DNA of 15,399 nucleotides from CAYZPE01 sp046050145 (GTDB lineage Bacteria > Patescibacteriota > Minisyncoccia > Phycocordibacterales > CAYZPE01), in NCBI GenBank assembly GCA_046050145.1, contig JBJOQC010000011.1:1-15399 (forward strand), in the 5' to 3' direction. The notes beneath the pieces are model-generated. The model worked only from the letters and a program-made list of their open reading frames with translations, did no database searches and was not told where the DNA came from. Of the stretch, positions 1-8,400 are shown one piece after another. A program made the translations under genes and the position numbers. Position 1 is the first letter of the stretch; every line of letters starts with the position of its first letter.

Positions 1-1096
1 TAAAAGCATACAGTGAAAGAGGTTTTTGTTTTTCAAACTTTTGAGCCTTGAGTACAATTTCCCCCGGCAACATACTGTGTGCACCATCGAGAATTGACTG
101 TGTTGAACGGTAGTTTTCTACAAGACTAATAAGCACCGTCTCAGGATATAACTTTTTAAAATATAAAAAATTCTCAAGACTTGCTCCTTGAAATCGAAAT
201 ATAGCTTGCTTCTCATCTCCCACCACAAAAAGGTTCGGTCGAGGTGCAAAATGACTTGCTAAAAGTTCAAGTATTTTATTTTGAGCATTATTTGTATCCT
301 GATGTTCATCAACAAGAATGTATTGATGTTGTTCTTGTAATCGCAAAAGTAAATCTTCATTTGAACGAAGTGCTCGAAGCACTTCCATAATCATGTCGTT
401 ATAGTCGTAAAGCTTTGCTTTTCTTAGAGAACTCTCATATATATCATAAATTTTTGAAAGCTCTTTATTTTTTGATATAACTTTTTCAAGATCTTTATAG
501 ACCCCCTTCATTTTTCCTTTATGAGCACCTTTTTCATGATAGAGATCGACAATAGACACAAACTCATCCTGAGCTTTTTTTATAAGACCTTTAAAATTTT
601 CAGTATCTATACCCTCTCTTTTTAAATCATTAATCCCTGAAAGAATTGGTTTTACAAAATAATTTTGATCACCATATGGCTTAAGAAATTCAAAATCATT
701 TTCTTGAAGTATTTTCTCAACAATACCTATCTGCTCAATATCAGTTGTGCTCCGTGAGCCAATAATATGTGGAAATTCTTCTGGATTATTTTGAATAATT
801 TCGTTTGCAAAACCATGGAATGTATTTATCGAAACTCTATAGGCTACCGTTCCTATGATTCGAGAAAGTCTTTTTCGCATACTGAGAACTCCTGACTCAG
901 TAAACGTGAGAGCTAGAATATTTTCTGGAGCAGTATCAGTTTTTAAAAGTATGTTTGCAATACGCAAAGTTAAAATTTGAGTCTTCCCCGTACCAGGACC
1001 CGCCACAACCATGACAGGACCTTCAATAGTGTCTACGGCCTGTTTTTGAGCCTTATTAAGGGTCTTATATGCACTATCGAACAAAGATGTATCCAT
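1..1096 (-). CDS. UvrD/PcrA-type superfamily 1 DNA helicase, N-terminal part (cut by window start)
   Basis: Predicted ATP-dependent 3'-5' DNA helicase of the UvrD/Rep family, acting in DNA repair or recombination. The 365 visible residues carry the SF1A motifs in order: Q-motif region LNKAQKQAV (about 13-21), Walker A GPGTGKT (33-39), TFTESG (64-69), TFHGF (92-96), Walker B LVDEHQD (261-267), VVGDEKQAIFRFQGA (291-305) and ENYRST (327-332). The Walker B motif has His where DEFQD or DEYQD is usual. The reading frame is open to base 1, so the second RecA domain and any C-terminal nuclease or UvrD C-terminal domain lie outside. The ATG at 1094-1096 was chosen because it precedes the Q-motif at normal distance and a consensus -10 box lies 6 nt upstream. 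The family is secure; whether this is UvrD, PcrA or an AddA/AdnB-like protein cannot be decided from the N-terminus. Confidence 0.93.
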   Translation of the reverse strand, partial: MDTSLFDSAYKTLNKAQKQAVDTIEGPVMVVAGPGTGKTQILTLRIANILLKTDTAPENILALTFTESGVLSMRKRLSRIIGTVAYRVSINTFHGFANEIIQNNPEEFPHIIGSRSTTDIEQIGIVEKILQENDFEFLKPYGDQNYFVKPILSGINDLKREGIDTENFKGLIKKAQDEFVSIVDLYHEKGAHKGKMKGVYKDLEKVISKNKELSKIYDIYESSLRKAKLYDYNDMIMEVLRALRSNEDLLLRLQEQHQYILVDEHQDTNNAQNKILELLASHFAPRPNLFVVGDEKQAIFRFQGASLENFLYFKKLYPETVLISLVENYRSTQSILDGAHSMLPGEIVLKAQKFEKQKPLSLYAF

Positions 1097-1102
1097 ACAA
1101 AT

Positions 1103-1108
1103 ATTATA
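1103..1108 (-). promoter_or_regulatory. -10 box of the helicase gene, predicted leaderless start
   Basis: On the minus strand a perfect TATAAT lies 6 nt before the helicase ATG, so transcription would begin at or next to the start codon. No good -35 is visible at 16-18 bp spacing, and no Shine-Dalgarno fits between the box and the ATG. The site lies back to back with the promoter of the 1217 gene. Confidence 0.6.
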
Positions 1109-1130
1109 CCCATTTTTACAAAAAATAAGA

Positions 1131-1160
1131 TTGAAACAATGAGACAGAACATGCTACAGT
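1131..1160 (+). promoter_or_regulatory. Promoter of the 141-residue orphan gene
   Basis: TTGAAA (1131-1136), an 18-bp spacer, then TACAGT (1155-1160) preceded by an extended -10 TG at 1152-1153. Predicted transcription start is near 1167, leaving a leader of about 50 nt. Confidence 0.6.
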
Positions 1161-1179
1161 GTGGTCTGATTATCCACAC
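1159..1179. repeat. Inverted repeat GTGTGG/CCACAC at the predicted transcription start
   Basis: GTGTGG (1159-1164) and CCACAC (1174-1179) are separated by 9 nt. The repeat overlaps the end of the -10 box and the predicted transcription start, and its right arm is part of the DnaA-box match. It could be an operator or a short hairpin at the RNA 5' end. Confidence 0.4.
1170..1178 (+). promoter_or_regulatory. Perfect DnaA-box match TTATCCACA
   Basis: TTATCCACA matches the high-affinity DnaA box exactly. It lies about 10 nt downstream of the -10 box, where bound DnaA would be expected to block transcription. Binding is inferred only from the 9-mer. Confidence 0.45.
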
Positions 1180-1205
1180 GCTGTGCGGACACACAAACGT
1201 TCTTT

Positions 1206-1212
1206 AAGGAGG
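1206..1212 (+). promoter_or_regulatory. Strong Shine-Dalgarno AAGGAGG of the orphan gene
   Basis: AAGGAGG ends 4 nt before the ATG at 1217. It is the best ribosome binding site in the window and fixes the start codon. The core genes here mostly lack such a site. Confidence 0.8.
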
Positions 1213-1216
1213 TTCT

Positions 1217-1642
1217 ATGCCTGCCCTAGTGGTCGCTCAACCTGGTGTTGAAATATCATTCAAAACAAAGAAAGGAAGGTTCGGGAGAGAAAACTACAAA
1301 GCTAAACATTGGGCTCTGGGTATCACAGATTTCTGTGGTTCCGTAGAACAAAAAAAACGAGGCACTTTTGTTCTACGGATTGGACCAGTTTCACTTAAGT
1401 TCAATCTTGATACTCAAAACCTTATCGTGTATTCATCACAACCACTGGAACCCATACTGGGCACCCACGGGACCATTGTTCACGCGCGACAAAGAATATC
1501 AAGTGTTATTAATGCCTTAAGTCTTTTTCCTCGATCGCTTGAGCATCAAGTGCTTAATATCACCATTGGTAGTGCTGTTGTGACACTACAGAAACAGAAA
1601 GGGCTTCTCGAAATCGGAGGAAGTGGAGTAGAGATCAAATAA
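1217..1642 (+). CDS. Hypothetical protein, 141 residues, not recognised
   Basis: I do not recognise this protein. It is a real gene by context: good promoter, a Shine-Dalgarno 4 nt before the ATG, an uninterrupted frame, and a TAA whose last bases begin the A-tract of a palindromic terminator. It has no signal peptide, membrane segment or cysteine cluster (one Cys, residue 40). Alternating hydrophobic and polar residues suggest a mostly beta-strand fold, for example around GTFVLRIGPVSLKFNL (49-64) and LNITIGSAVVTLQ (113-125), with one likely helix around 91-104 (ARQRISSVINALSL). The N-terminal third is basic (KTKKGRFGRENYKAK). It is the only plus-strand gene between minus-strand neighbours, stands alone, and converges on the small sigma factor. 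Function unknown. Confidence 0.8.
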   Translation: MPALVVAQPGVEISFKTKKGRFGRENYKAKHWALGITDFCGSVEQKKRGTFVLRIGPVSLKFNLDTQNLIVYSSQPLEPILGTHGTIVHARQRISSVINALSLFPRSLEHQVLNITIGSAVVTLQKQKGLLEIGGSGVEIK

Positions 1643-1687
1643 ACAAAAAACCCTCGCCGTGCATGCACGGCGAGGGTTTGTTTTTTG
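1641..1687. terminator. Bidirectional intrinsic terminator on a 26-bp perfect palindrome
   Basis: Bases 1651-1676 are a perfect palindrome: CCCTCGCCGTGC, then AT, then its continuation to CGAGGG. It is GC-rich and flanked by an A-tract (1641-1650) and a T-tract (1677-1687). It would end both the plus-strand orphan, whose stop codon overlaps the A-tract, and the minus-strand sigma gene, whose stop is at 1693. Confidence 0.93.
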
Positions 1688-1692
1688 TCACA

Positions 1693-2334
1693 CTAAGCCG
1701 CACACCACTTAAACTCACGACGAAGCTTCTTGAGAGCTGCGTACTCAATCTGACGAATACGTTGCTCGATCAAGCCTAAGAGATCACCAACCTGTTTTCG
1801 AGTAAGAAATACTCCATCATTCAAACCAAATCTCAACCTCACAACCAGCATCTCTTTCGAGGTCAAACCAGCGATCGATAATATCTTGGCGATCGTCTCC
1901 TTGTCGTAAAGAATAGAAGATTGTGGTTCCACCCTGATCTTTAAATAAGATTCAATAGACTGAGATGCTCTTCTTTGGCTTTTTCTGGCAACATGCAGCA
2001 TGGAATTCGAAATAACCCTACAGGCATACGTGCTAAACTGAAAACCACGATCAGGATCAAAGTGCCTTATGGCGTTAAACAGGGCTTCGTTACCAGCAGA
2101 CTCTAAATCATCCCAATCCACACTCTTCATGAAAGGTTTTGCCATAAATCCAATTAGACCAAGACTCTCCTTGGCAATCCAGTTCTCGAGATCAGTTATC
2201 CGCTGCAAAGCCTTTTTTTGTGGGTCGGACATGTCGGCCACCTTAAAACGATCAATCTCAAAAGTGCGTTCCAAAGTCCGAATTTCTCGAAACCAATCTA
2301 ATACCGAAGACGGCACAGAACTTTTTCTTGACAT
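1693..2334 (-). CDS. Small alternative sigma-70-family factor, 213 residues
   Basis: Second sigma factor with a reduced domain set. Region 2 spans about residues 47-120, with the core-binding and -10-recognition part DLESAGNEALFNAIRHF followed by DPDRGFQFSTYACRVI. This resembles the DLIQEG...DPxKGFKFSTYATWWI segment of RpoD, but lacks the WW pair. Region 4 spans about 155-207: LTSKEMLVVRLRFGL, then a helix-turn-helix TRKQVGDLLGLIEQRIRQIEY that differs from the usual LGVTRERIRQIE. No region 1 is visible and region 3 is very short, so it resembles group 3 sigma factors, though region 4 is RpoD-like. An ATG at 2457 is in frame, but the 41 extra codons run through the rpoD terminator and encode an unrelated hydrophobic stretch. 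The ATG at 2332-2334 has AGAGGGGG 4 nt upstream and is preferred. The regulon and any anti-sigma are unknown; none is adjacent. Confidence 0.9.
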   Translation of the reverse strand: MSRKSSVPSSVLDWFREIRTLERTFEIDRFKVADMSDPQKKALQRITDLENWIAKESLGLIGFMAKPFMKSVDWDDLESAGNEALFNAIRHFDPDRGFQFSTYACRVISNSMLHVARKSQRRASQSIESYLKIRVEPQSSILYDKETIAKILSIAGLTSKEMLVVRLRFGLNDGVFLTRKQVGDLLGLIEQRIRQIEYAALKKLRREFKWCAA

Positions 2335-2338
2335 ACTA

Positions 2339-2346
2339 CCCCCTCT
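2339..2346 (-). promoter_or_regulatory. Ribosome binding site of the small sigma gene
   Basis: AGAGGGGG lies 4 nt before the ATG at 2334 on the minus strand. It can pair with the 16S anti-Shine-Dalgarno with one G-U. It decides the start against the upstream in-frame ATG at 2457. Confidence 0.65.
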
Positions 2347-2383
2347 GTAAAGTGAGACATGCTTAGGAGAACAACTAATTTTT

Positions 2384-2411
2384 AGAATAACACATATTTT
2401 TAATAAGTAAA
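2384..2411 (-). promoter_or_regulatory. Possible promoter of the small sigma gene
   Basis: On the minus strand TTTACT (2411-2406), a 16-bp spacer and TATTCT (2389-2384). Each hexamer matches the consensus at 4 of 6 positions. The site lies just after the rpoD terminator, where a separate promoter is needed. Predicted start is near 2377, with a leader of about 43 nt. Confidence 0.3.
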
Positions 2412-2418
2412 ATAGAAT

Positions 2419-2470
2419 TAAAAAAACCACCTGACCTAATCCTTTCGGATCAGTCATGGCGGTTTTTTAA
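2419..2470 (-). terminator. Intrinsic terminator of the rpoB-rpoC-dnaG-rpoD unit
   Basis: Read on the minus strand after the rpoD stop: AAAAAACCGCC and TGAC pair with GGTCA and GGTGGTTTTTTT, enclosing an inner ATCC-GAAA-GGAT stem with a GNRA tetraloop. The T-tract follows directly (2426 down to 2419). It separates rpoD from the small sigma gene. Confidence 0.88.
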
Positions 2471-2481
2471 TCTCAAAACTC

Positions 2482-3699
2482 CTAGTAGTAATTTCTTAGT
2501 CTATTTGCCTTATCATGCTGGCGAATTTTTTCGAGTGCTTTCGCTTCAATCTGTCGAATACGTTCTCGAGTCACACCGAACTCCTTACCCACTTCCTCAA
2601 GTGTATGTGTAATGCCATCAACAAGTCCGTGTCGCATCTCTAAAATCTTTCGTTCTTTTTCAGGTAAATCTCCCAAAATTTCTTTTACCTGATCTGCAAT
2701 AATACGACGAGATGATTCTTGATCTGGTGAAAGAATTTTATCATCAGCAACAAAGTCTCCCAATACCGACTTATCATCATCTTCACCGACAGGATTTTCC
2801 AAAGAAACAGTACTCTGATCAATCTTTTCAATTTGATAGATCTTATCAACATCCAAATTCATCTCTACTGCGATTTCTTCTGGAAGAGGATCACGTCCCA
2901 AATCTTGAGAAAGTCTTCGAACAACCTGCTTATACTTAGCAATGGTTTCTACCATATGCACTGGTACTCGAATTGTTCGCGACTGGTCTGCAAGAGCGCG
3001 AGTTATGGCCTGACGAATCCACCATGTTGCATATGTTGAAAACTTGAAACCTTTCGTCCAATCAAATTTATCAACAGCGCGAAACAAACCAAGATTTCCC
3101 TCTTGAATAAGATCAAGAAGTGTAAGATCAGGACTTCGTCCTACATATTTTTTTGCAATAGACACCACGAGACGTAAGTTTGAACGAGCTAAAATATTCT
3201 TAGCTTCTTCGTCCCCTGCCTCAATACGCTTTGCAAGATCTTTTTCGAGGGCACCAGAAATAAGCGGATACTGTCCGATCTCTTTCAAATACATTTGAAT
3301 AGAATCGTAGTTTCCTTCAGCAGAACCTTTTACGTACTTGAGCTTCTCATCATGCTGAGGGTCTTCCAAAAGACCGCCTCCTTCGAGTACATCTACCCCA
3401 GCAGTTCGAAGCTTGTCATACAAATCCTCGAGAAAAACCACATCGTCTTCAATCGTTGGAAACTCTTTAAGAATTTCATCGAATGTAATAAAACCACGAT
3501 CCTTTCCTCGGCCAACCAACTGCTTCATTTTTACTTCCCATGCTTCTGCCTTTTTTTGTTTAGAGAAAGGCTTTTTTGCATTGGCTTCTTTTTTAGATTG
3601 AGAATTTCTAAAAGCAGCATGCTTTATTGTTTTACTTGCCTGCTTTTTTGCAGTTCTCTTTATTTTATTCTTTTTAATTTGTTTTTTTGTTTTTGGCAT
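2482..3699 (-). CDS. rpoD: Primary RNA polymerase sigma factor RpoD (sigma-70)
   Basis: Housekeeping sigma factor that directs core polymerase to -10/-35 promoters. It has 405 residues. A very basic Lys-rich tail occupies about 1-55, followed by a short region 1.1-like domain (about 58-110). Region 1.2 starts at DSIQMYLKEIGQYPL (132-146). Region 2 contains NLRLVVSIAKKYVGR, LLDLIQEGNLGLFRAVDKFD and GFKFSTYATWWIRQAITRA (about 174-235). Region 3 is about 236-315. Region 4 contains LPEKERKILEMRHGL and the helix-turn-helix VTRERIRQIEAKALEKIR (about 345-393). Every residue block typical of a primary sigma is present, with no large insertion between regions 1.2 and 2. It starts 10 nt after the dnaG stop, with no Shine-Dalgarno in between, which suggests translational coupling. 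The TAG stop is followed by the operon terminator. Confidence 0.98.
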   Translation of the reverse strand: MPKTKKQIKKNKIKRTAKKQASKTIKHAAFRNSQSKKEANAKKPFSKQKKAEAWEVKMKQLVGRGKDRGFITFDEILKEFPTIEDDVVFLEDLYDKLRTAGVDVLEGGGLLEDPQHDEKLKYVKGSAEGNYDSIQMYLKEIGQYPLISGALEKDLAKRIEAGDEEAKNILARSNLRLVVSIAKKYVGRSPDLTLLDLIQEGNLGLFRAVDKFDWTKGFKFSTYATWWIRQAITRALADQSRTIRVPVHMVETIAKYKQVVRRLSQDLGRDPLPEEIAVEMNLDVDKIYQIEKIDQSTVSLENPVGEDDDKSVLGDFVADDKILSPDQESSRRIIADQVKEILGDLPEKERKILEMRHGLVDGITHTLEEVGKEFGVTRERIRQIEAKALEKIRQHDKANRLRNYY

Positions 3700-3709
3700 A
3701 GTATGTAAA

Positions 3710-5398
3710 CTAAGGTTGTTTCATTAAACTATTGTAACGAATAAGGAGCTCTTCTGTTTTTTTTCTATCCCCTGAAATTTCAGCTTTTTTTATTTCTAAC
3801 CCTATCCGTTGCAATTCAGCCTTTACAAATTTCTTTCGTACCTGACTCATTAAATCTGCGTACTGCACACCATCGAGACCTTGAGGAAACATTCGTTCTG
3901 CGTAAAAAAGTAGACTGTCCTTAGCCTCTTCCGCCTTTTTCCTCATCTCATCATACGAACCCTTCCCTATTGTGTCTTCTATAAATATTCGTAACTTATC
4001 CGCGTACTCTGTCTTTTTTTGTTCTTCAGAAAACAAAACTCCAAAGACGATATCGCGAAGAGACTCTGGTGCTTGTGGAGGAGACTCTGTGATCTCTATA
4101 ACTTGCTTCACTTCACCCTTTTGTTTCTCGGGAACTTTTGCTAAATCTTTCCAAAGCGCTTCTTCAGAAAAACCAAAAGCATCTCGTATTTTTGCTAAAA
4201 AATGTGATTTCTCAAGTTCACTTTCAAGCTTTGCCACCAGAGGAAATATCATCTTTTGAACTGCCTCGATAGCCTTTCGTGGAGCAAGATTGAGACGTAA
4301 AACATGTTCTAAGTGAAAATCTATAACATGTTTTGAGTCTGAAACAACAGACTTCCACATCTTTACATCCTTCAAAATAAGATCTGCGGGATCAAGGCCT
4401 TCTGGCAAAATACCAAGCTTTACCTCAATACCTAAAGATAGGGCTAACTCTGAAGCTCTTCCTGATGCTTTGAAACCTGCATTATCACCATCAAAAATCA
4501 TAAGTATTTTTGATGAAAGAGACTTAAGTTTTTGAATATGAGATGGAGTAAGTGCCGTACCTGATGTTGCAACAGTATTATCAAACCCCGCCTGATGACA
4601 CATAAGTAGGTCCATCTGTCCTTCAACCAAGATTGCATAGTCCTTTTTACGAATCCCTATCTTTGCTTTGTGTATACCGTAGAGAACCTCAGATTTATTG
4701 AAGAGTACTGAATCAGGACTGTTGAGATATTTCGGAATATTGTCATCTTTTTTTAATGTTCTCCCAGAGAATGCAATAGCCCTACCTGAACTATCGAAGA
4801 GTGGAAACATAATCCTGCCACGAAAGACATCATATGAACCCTCAGCTTTTTCACTTTTTTTTACCAAACCTGCCTTAAGCAAGGTATCTTCAGTGAAACC
4901 TGATTTCATAAGATGTGTTTTGAGAATTCTCCATTCTTCAGGAGCGAAACCAATCCTCCATTCACGAATAGTTTCTTCCGTAAGACCTCGCTTAAGAAGG
5001 TACTCCCGAGCTTCTATATTCTGTTTAAGTTCTGATTCAAAAAAAAGAGTTGCTTCCTCCAAAGCCTTGAACAACTCTTTTTTATGGTCATCCTTTGCTT
5101 TTTCTTGAAAAGAACCTTCGAGACTTACACCAGCTTTTGAAGCAAGTATACTGAGAGCACCCTTAAAATCGAGACCTTCAAATTTTTCAACAAAAGTGAA
5201 GATGTCACCCTTTGCACCACACCCAAAACAATAGAAGTTTCCTCGAGAAGGAGATATAAAGAAAGACGGTGACTTTTCATTATGAAAAGGACACTTTGCC
5301 TTAAAGTTTATACCTGCTTTTTCAAGCTTAATGTATGACCCAATAATATCAGCAACAGAAAGCTTTTCTTTTATTTGTTCTACTGTGGAAGATGACAT
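3710..5398 (-). CDS. dnaG: DNA primase DnaG
   Basis: Makes RNA primers for Okazaki fragments at the replication fork. It has 562 residues, close to the usual bacterial length. The N-terminal CHC2-type zinc ribbon has C36, H39, C57 and C60 (CPFHNEKSPSFFISP ... FYCFGCGAKGD). The primase core includes FRGRIMFPL (192-200) and SGR (211-213). The TOPRIM domain has the metal-binding Glu in VEGQMD (E259) and the DGD in IFDGDNAG (D303, D305), followed by LPEGLDPADLI (331-341). The remaining part (about 345-562) corresponds to the helicase-interacting region and is divergent. It lies between rpoC (41 nt upstream) and rpoD (10 nt downstream). No Shine-Dalgarno is visible; the bases before the ATG read TTTATACGCATATG. 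Confidence 0.98.
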   Translation of the reverse strand: MSSSTVEQIKEKLSVADIIGSYIKLEKAGINFKAKCPFHNEKSPSFFISPSRGNFYCFGCGAKGDIFTFVEKFEGLDFKGALSILASKAGVSLEGSFQEKAKDDHKKELFKALEEATLFFESELKQNIEAREYLLKRGLTEETIREWRIGFAPEEWRILKTHLMKSGFTEDTLLKAGLVKKSEKAEGSYDVFRGRIMFPLFDSSGRAIAFSGRTLKKDDNIPKYLNSPDSVLFNKSEVLYGIHKAKIGIRKKDYAILVEGQMDLLMCHQAGFDNTVATSGTALTPSHIQKLKSLSSKILMIFDGDNAGFKASGRASELALSLGIEVKLGILPEGLDPADLILKDVKMWKSVVSDSKHVIDFHLEHVLRLNLAPRKAIEAVQKMIFPLVAKLESELEKSHFLAKIRDAFGFSEEALWKDLAKVPEKQKGEVKQVIEITESPPQAPESLRDIVFGVLFSEEQKKTEYADKLRIFIEDTIGKGSYDEMRKKAEEAKDSLLFYAERMFPQGLDGVQYADLMSQVRKKFVKAELQRIGLEIKKAEISGDRKKTEELLIRYNSLMKQP

Positions 5399-5439
5399 AT
5401 GCGTATAAACGCTCTACTTAAGCTTCACCCACATGTAAT

Positions 5440-8400
5440 CTAGATATTTTGATTGTTATTTTTGAGAGACTCAATCAATGAATGCTTCATACTTCCTTTA
5501 AAACCAGTACCAGCAGGTACGAGACGTCCCACAATAACGTTCTCCTTAAGACCAACAAGATCATCCTGATAACCTCGAAGAGCACTGTTAATAAGAACTC
5601 GTGTTGTGTGCTGGAACGAAGCAGCTGAAAGCACACTTCTTCGAGAGAGAGCAACTTCAGCAATACCCATCACAATTGCATCTGCTTTAGCAATCTCACC
5701 TCCCCGAGCCTTCACCTCTTCATTTATCTTTTCAAGCTGAGCTAGTTCTACAACATCACCTCGAGAGAATGAAGCATCTCCAGCCTCAGTAATTCTTCGG
5801 CGTGAGAACATCTGCTTAATGATTATTTCGATATGCTTTCGAGACACACTTTCTCCCTGAAGTTCGTAGAGCTTACTAATTTCACGAATAATGTAGTTTT
5901 GTGCCTTTTCCTTTCCAGCATATTTGAACAACTCATCAATATTTGCAGATCCGTCAGTCAAGAGATCTCCCTTCTTCACAGTATCCCCTGGTTTTACGAG
6001 AATTGTTCGGTGGTAATGAGCAACATATTCAATATCAGTTGCTGCTTTTCCTTTTGATCCTTCAGCTGGCAATACTGAAATAATTTTCTCACGTCCCATA
6101 ATTTTCACATCAGAAACTGTACCGTCCACATGAGACACCACAGCAGGATTCTTTGGCTTTCGTTTTTCAAAAACCTCTTCAGCACGAGGAAGACCAGCAG
6201 TAATATCTCCACCAACTGAGGCAGTACCTCCGGCGTGGAATGTACGCATTGTAAGCTGTGTTCCTGGCTCTCCAATAGATTGAGCAGCGACAGTTCCAAC
6301 AGCTTCACCAAGATCTACAATCTTGTTTTTACCAAGGTCTGATCCATAGCACTTCACACACACCCCACGAAGAGTTTTACACGCAAGGGGTGATCGTACA
6401 TATACCTCTGACACATTTTCCTTATCGAGAATAAGAGCATCTTGTTTTGCAAGAAAATGATCTTTCTTAAAGATAACTTTACCCTGGGTATCTTTTACAT
6501 CAGCCGCCAAGAAACGACCCTTTACTATTTTTGAAATAGAAACCTCAATTCCAGAAGCACTTTCTCTTCGGAGAGTAATACCTTCTTTAGTACCACAATC
6601 ATCTTCAAGGACCACAACATCTTGCGCCACATCGAAGAGTTTACGAGTAAGGTATCCAGCTTTAGCAGTATTAAGCGCAGTATCAGCAAGACCTTTTCGA
6701 GAACCGTGAGTTGTAATGAAGTATTCAATTGGAGTAAGACCTTCCTTACTACATGAAAGAATTGGGAACTCAATAGTTTCTCCAGCCGTGTTCTGAATAA
6801 GACCTTTCATACCAGCCATTTGAGTAATCTGAGAGAGAGAACCTCGAGCCCCAGACTTTACCATGTCGTGCACAGAACCTCGTGTTCCAAGAGTTTCTGG
6901 AATCAATTTTTCAACATCACCCTTTGCAGCATGCCAAATTTCAATATTCTTTCGAAGTCGTTCTTCTTGAGACAAAAGACCTGTATTGTATTGCTCGAGA
7001 ACTTCTGCAGCCTTTACCTGAGCTTTCTTAATAACCTCATATTTTCCTTGAGGAATTTTTACGTCATCAATACCCCATGTAACACCAGAGTGTGTTGCAT
7101 ACTTGAAACCAAACTCTTTTACCTTATCCAAAATACCAGGAATACTTTCAATACCGTATCGCTCAATAAAGTCGTCGATAAGCACTGTCATTTTCTTTCG
7201 TTCAATTTCACCATTGATGAACGGATAATCTGCTGGGAAAATATTATTGAACATGATTCTTCCTACTGATGTTTCAATAACCTTTCCAGCCTGGTCTCCA
7301 AATTTAGGAGTTTGAGGAGCAAGCACTTTAATATTTGCTCGATAACTTACCTCACCAAAATCTCTTGCAAGCATTGCCTCCTGAGGACTTGTAAATATTT
7401 TTCCTTCACCTTTTTCACCAGGCAAAATTCGTGTCATCCAGAAACAACCAAGGATAATATCAAGCATTTTTGCTGAAATACTTGGATCACCAGAACCAGG
7501 TTTAAGAAGATTCTTATCAGAAGCCATGATTTCTTTAGCTTCAAGCTGTGCCTCTTTTGAGAGAGGAACGTGAACCGCCATCTGATCTCCGTCGAAGTCC
7601 GCGTTAAAAGCAGTACATACGAGTGGGTGTACTTGGATAGCATTTCCTTCAATAAGAACTGGGCGGAAAGCTTGGATACCAAGTCGGTGAAGTGTAGGAG
7701 CACGGTTAAGAAGCACGTATTTACCGCGAATTACATCTTCGAGAATTGCCCACACTTCTGGAATACCATCATCAATAAGTTTTCCTGCTCCACGAATATT
7801 GTACGCAAGTTCTTTCTTCAAAAGTTCTGAAATAACAAAAGGTCTAAAAAGTTCCAATGCCATATGCTTTGGAAGACCACATTGGTCAAGGTGAAGTTCT
7901 GGACCAACAACAATCACTGATCGTCCTGAGTAGTCAACACGCTTTCCAAGAAGATTTCCTCGAAGCAATCCTCGCTTACCTTTAAGGTTATCCGCAAGTG
8001 ACTTCAGAGCTCTTCGTTGAGCTTGAGAACCTTGAGCAGGAGCGGCACTTCCATGACGAATTGAGTTATCAATAAGAGCATCGATAGCCTCCTGGAGAAT
8101 ACGCTTTTCGTTTCTCAAAATAACATCAGGAGCCATGATTTCCTTGAGCTTCTTTAGACGGTTATTTCGGTTAATAACACGACGATAAAGATCGTTTACA
8201 TCAGATGTTGCATATCGTCCACCATCAAGAGCAACCATCGGTCGAAGTGCTGGAGGAATAACAGGGATACGAGTAAGAAACATCCACTCTGGACGAATAT
8301 TATTTTTAATCATTCCTCGAATCAAAGAAAGTCTCTTATTTATCTTTTCAACATCAAGAGATCCTGCCTTTTCAAGTTGAGAATCAAGAGTAACTGCCAA

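Noticed and set aside
977..1207. 76-codon plus-strand frame across the helicase start
   Set aside because: Antisense to the Walker A region and runs through the promoter of the 1217 gene.
2335..2457. Extended N-terminus of the small sigma from an ATG at 2457
   Set aside because: It starts inside the rpoD terminator, encodes an unrelated hydrophobic stretch, and the ATG at 2334 has a ribosome binding site.
2843..3076. TTATCAACA sequences within rpoD as DnaA boxes
   Set aside because: They lie in coding DNA, deviate from the consensus, and are explained by Asp-Lys codons on the other strand.
6820..7269. 149-codon open frame on the plus strand inside rpoC
   Set aside because: Antisense to an unmistakable conserved gene, no ribosome binding site, composition typical of a shadow frame.
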